DNA from: Magnetococcales bacterium
Lineage (GTDB): Bacteria > Pseudomonadota > Magnetococcia > Magnetococcales > Magnetaquicoccaceae
Length of the DNA: 64,000 bases
NCBI GenBank assembly: GCA_015231755.1
Contig: JADGAZ010000011.1
Coordinates: 1 to 64,000 of the forward strand
Reading direction: 5' to 3'
Shown piece after piece: positions 62,071-64,000 of this stretch. Positions within the stretch are counted from its first letter, which is position 1; each line of letters opens with the position of its first letter. The translations under genes and the position numbers were made by a program. The notes beneath the pieces are model-generated. The model did not search any database. It was not told where the DNA came from and saw only the letters and a list, made by a program, of their open reading frames with translations.

Positions 62071-62904
62071 ATGTCTGACCTGGCCCGAGGGGATACCGAA
62101 TATCTGGTCTTTTCCGCCAATCAAGGCCGGTACGGGGTTGCGCATCACGCGGTGGTGGCCATCATCGATGTGCCGGAACACACCGACATGCCCGGCATGC
62201 CCCCGGAAGTGCGGGGATTGATTGTCCATCAGGGGCGCAGCATCCCTTTGTTCGATCTGCGGGTCTGTTTCGGAGAGAAAACCCGCCTGCAAGAGACCCA
62301 GGAACTGGTGGCAAACATGATCCAACGCAAACAGGATCACATCAACTGGCTTTCGCAACTCAAGTTCGAGGTGTTCAGCAACAAGGCCATCACGGTGCAA
62401 ACCAACCCGGAACTGTGCGCCTTCGGCCAGTGGTACAAAAATTTCAAAACCGACAATCTCAATCTCAACGCCCATATGCAGCATTTCGACGATCCCCACC
62501 GGCAGATCCATCGCATTGCCGAAGAAGCCTCGACCTTGATGGAGCAAGGACGCCTCGAAGAGGCCAAAAGCCTGATCCATCTGACCGAAAAAGGCACCTT
62601 GTTGCGACTGGTGGAACTGTTCGACGGGGTGGCCGAACAGGTCAAGCAATATCTGCTGGAATATACCGTCATTTTTGGGGTCGGGGAGACGCAATTCGCC
62701 CTGGCAACGGACAAGATCAACTTCTTTGGCCGCCTGGATCCCATCGAAAAACTCGCCCCGGACGAAATCAAAGGCAACAAATATGATTTCATTCATTCCA
62801 TCGGGCACAGAAAAACCGAAAGCAAAGTGCCGGAAAAACCGGTCCTGCTCCTGGACATGGATCGTTTCGTGCGCCAATATCCTTTCCTGCGCGCCCACAC
62901 GTAA
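62071..62904 (+). CDS. CheW-like protein with an inserted CZB zinc-binding domain
   Basis: A protein of 277 aa. Residues about 8-70 are the first half of CheW (EYLVFSANQGRYGVAHHAVVAIID, VRGLIVHQGRSIPLFDLRVCFG). Next a chemoreceptor zinc-binding (CZB) domain with all four ligands, H90 (HINW), C116 (CAFGQW), H143 and H147 (HRQIH). From about 185 the second half of CheW follows (LEYTVIFGVGETQFALATDKINFFGRLD). The CZB thus sits inside a CheW fold. It may tune chemotaxis or another array to zinc or oxidants. AAGGAT precedes ATG 62071. Confidence 0.85.
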   Translation: MSDLARGDTEYLVFSANQGRYGVAHHAVVAIIDVPEHTDMPGMPPEVRGLIVHQGRSIPLFDLRVCFGEKTRLQETQELVANMIQRKQDHINWLSQLKFEVFSNKAITVQTNPELCAFGQWYKNFKTDNLNLNAHMQHFDDPHRQIHRIAEEASTLMEQGRLEEAKSLIHLTEKGTLLRLVELFDGVAEQVKQYLLEYTVIFGVGETQFALATDKINFFGRLDPIEKLAPDEIKGNKYDFIHSIGHRKTESKVPEKPVLLLDMDRFVRQYPFLRAHT

Positions 62905-62916
62905 CCGACGACTACA

Positions 62917-62957
62917 CACCAGGGCCAAGGAGAAACAAACACTCCCCGGCCCTGGTG
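62917..62957. terminator. Hairpin between convergent CheW-like and HD-GYP genes
   Basis: A perfect 10-bp inverted repeat (62917-62926 and 62948-62957, arm CACCAGGGCC) with a 21-base loop lies between two convergent genes. No long T-run, so a probable bidirectional terminator. Confidence 0.55.
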
Positions 62958-62973
62958 GCATTCTCTTCGGTCT

Positions 62974-64000
62974 TCACGCCACGTTGTCGAGCTGTTCCGG
63001 CAACAGGTAACGCTTGGCATACTCCTGACCCACGCCGCTGTTTTGCAACAACGCGACCAGATCCGGATCGATGTGGCCATCCTTGACCATGAATGACATG
63101 ATCTTCATCGCCTCGCTCAAGGTCTTGGCCTTCTTGTAGGGACGGTCACAGGCGGTCAACGCCTCGAAGACATCCGCCACCGCCAGGATGCGGGCCGGAA
63201 TCGGAATCTGTGCGGCGGTCAACTGCCGGGGATAACCCTTGCCATTGAGGGTTTCGTGATGGGATCCGGCATATTCGGGCACCCGCTGCAAACCCTTGGG
63301 AAAAGGCAAACGGTTCAACATCTGATAGGTCTGGATCACATGGTCGGAGATCTTGAAACGATCTTCGGGGGTCAAGGTGCCGCGGGAGATGGCCAGATTG
63401 TAAATCTCGCCCCGATTGTACAACGCCTCGGGGACAGAAATCTTGAACTGCATGGGATTGTCCCCGAACGGATTGGCATCGCCACGGGGAATGACCTGCT
63501 CCGGACGGTCGGCCAGCAGACACTCTTCCACCGGCGGCGGCTGTCTGCCATGGGGTTGCCGCAACAACGCCTCTTCCTGGGAGATGCCGAGCCAGTCGTC
63601 GAAATGGCGCATCCAGCGTCGCTGGGCGATCTCCTTGAGGCGGGCCACCCGCTGATCGCTCATGAACTCGCCCCCCACGTTGCACTCCGCCACGAAGGCG
63701 AACTCCTCTTGCAGGGTCTGACGGGCAGAGGCCAACTCTTGATCCAGCCGCTCCACCGGGACGGTTCCCGCCGCCCGCTGTTGCCAGTAGTGAATCTCCG
63801 CATCCCGCCACAACACCTCGAAGCGGGTACGCACCTCGTGAATGCGGTTGTAGACCGTCTCCAGCTTGGTGGCCTTGTCCACCACCGCCTCGGGAGTGGT
63901 CACTTTGCCGCAGTCGTGCAGCAAGGCGCTGAAACGAAACTCCCGCCACTCCTCCTCGTCGGCGAAACGGAAATGGGCAAACGGGCCTTCGTTCTGGTCG
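62974..64000 (-). CDS. HD-GYP domain phosphodiesterase, 5' end beyond the window
   Basis: Open from 64000 to the stop at 62974, 341 codons visible; the N-terminus is cut off by the window edge. The HD motif LLHDCGKVTTPE appears early (about residues 27-38 of the visible part), and the HHETLNGKGYP motif, the GYP signature, and ADVFEALTACDRPYKKAKTLSEA follow. Between HD and HHE an unusual insertion of about 150 residues is helical and acidic. It should hydrolyse cyclic di-GMP, counteracting the cyclase at 23777. The sensor part lies outside. Confidence 0.9.
   Translation of the reverse strand, partial: DQNEGPFAHFRFADEEEWREFRFSALLHDCGKVTTPEAVVDKATKLETVYNRIHEVRTRFEVLWRDAEIHYWQQRAAGTVPVERLDQELASARQTLQEEFAFVAECNVGGEFMSDQRVARLKEIAQRRWMRHFDDWLGISQEEALLRQPHGRQPPPVEECLLADRPEQVIPRGDANPFGDNPMQFKISVPEALYNRGEIYNLAISRGTLTPEDRFKISDHVIQTYQMLNRLPFPKGLQRVPEYAGSHHETLNGKGYPRQLTAAQIPIPARILAVADVFEALTACDRPYKKAKTLSEAMKIMSFMVKDGHIDPDLVALLQNSGVGQEYAKRYLLPEQLDNVA

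Overview
This 64 kb window is a gene-dense chromosomal segment of a motile, GC-rich, Gram-negative proteobacterium. The Gram-negative call rests on flagellar L- and P-ring genes, a TonB-dependent receptor and a C-terminal-Phe beta-barrel protein. The many hybrid histidine kinases, an Rpn-type nuclease/transposase relic, a SUF rather than ISC operon and a FlgJ without a muramidase domain would suit a magnetotactic-type lineage such as Magnetococcales, but that assignment is inference; no marker gene here fixes the taxon.

Layout. 1-133: the 3' end of pntB. 253-9642 (minus): a high-affinity potassium operon, reading small ORF (29 aa)-kdpF-small ORF (85 aa)-kdpA-kdpB-kdpC-TorF-like porin-kdpD-kdpE. 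It is followed upstream by the low-affinity K+ transporter kup (9878-11785); both upstream regions share a near-identical 18-bp motif. 12088-14318: a hypothetical protein, an Rpn pseudogene and a pirin. 14557-19725 (plus): TonB receptor, YfiR-like periplasmic protein and hybrid kinase, a likely envelope-sensing module. 19804-23413 (minus): a tightly coupled four-gene set (deacetylase, radical SAM, epimerase, methyltransferase) probably for surface glycan or related modification. 23777-24811: a diguanylate cyclase. 24929-31096 (minus): Rrf2 regulator-sufB-sufC-sufD-sufU with 4-nt overlaps, continuing into Rieske ferredoxin, ferredoxin-NADP reductase and VOC genes; no sufS is present.

31196-41562: a signalling region with a TPR protein, a response regulator-histidine kinase, a sigma54 response regulator, a 1422-aa hybrid kinase and a small operon (cNMP-fold protein, transposase-derived protein, 70-aa protein) behind a good sigma54 promoter match. 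41565-42420: decayed insertion sequences. 42669-44730: ubiG, a small membrane protein and an RluD-like pseudouridine synthase. 44774-50562: hybrid kinase, small protein and a 961-aa Hsp70/actin-fold ATPase in one transcription unit, the least familiar system here. 51170-53163: an RloA/RloB (AbiL-like) two-gene putative phage-defence cassette of lower GC. 53538-59575 (minus): flgFGAHIJ-flgM-flgN-csrA behind a sigma54-type promoter. 59825-64000: mazG, a glycosyltransferase, an unusual CheW protein with an inserted zinc-binding CZB domain, and the 3' part of an HD-GYP phosphodiesterase gene that runs off the window.

Common threads are potassium homeostasis, two-component and c-di-GMP signalling, and flagellar motility under sigma54, CsrA and FlgM control. 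No rRNA, tRNA or CRISPR array was seen.
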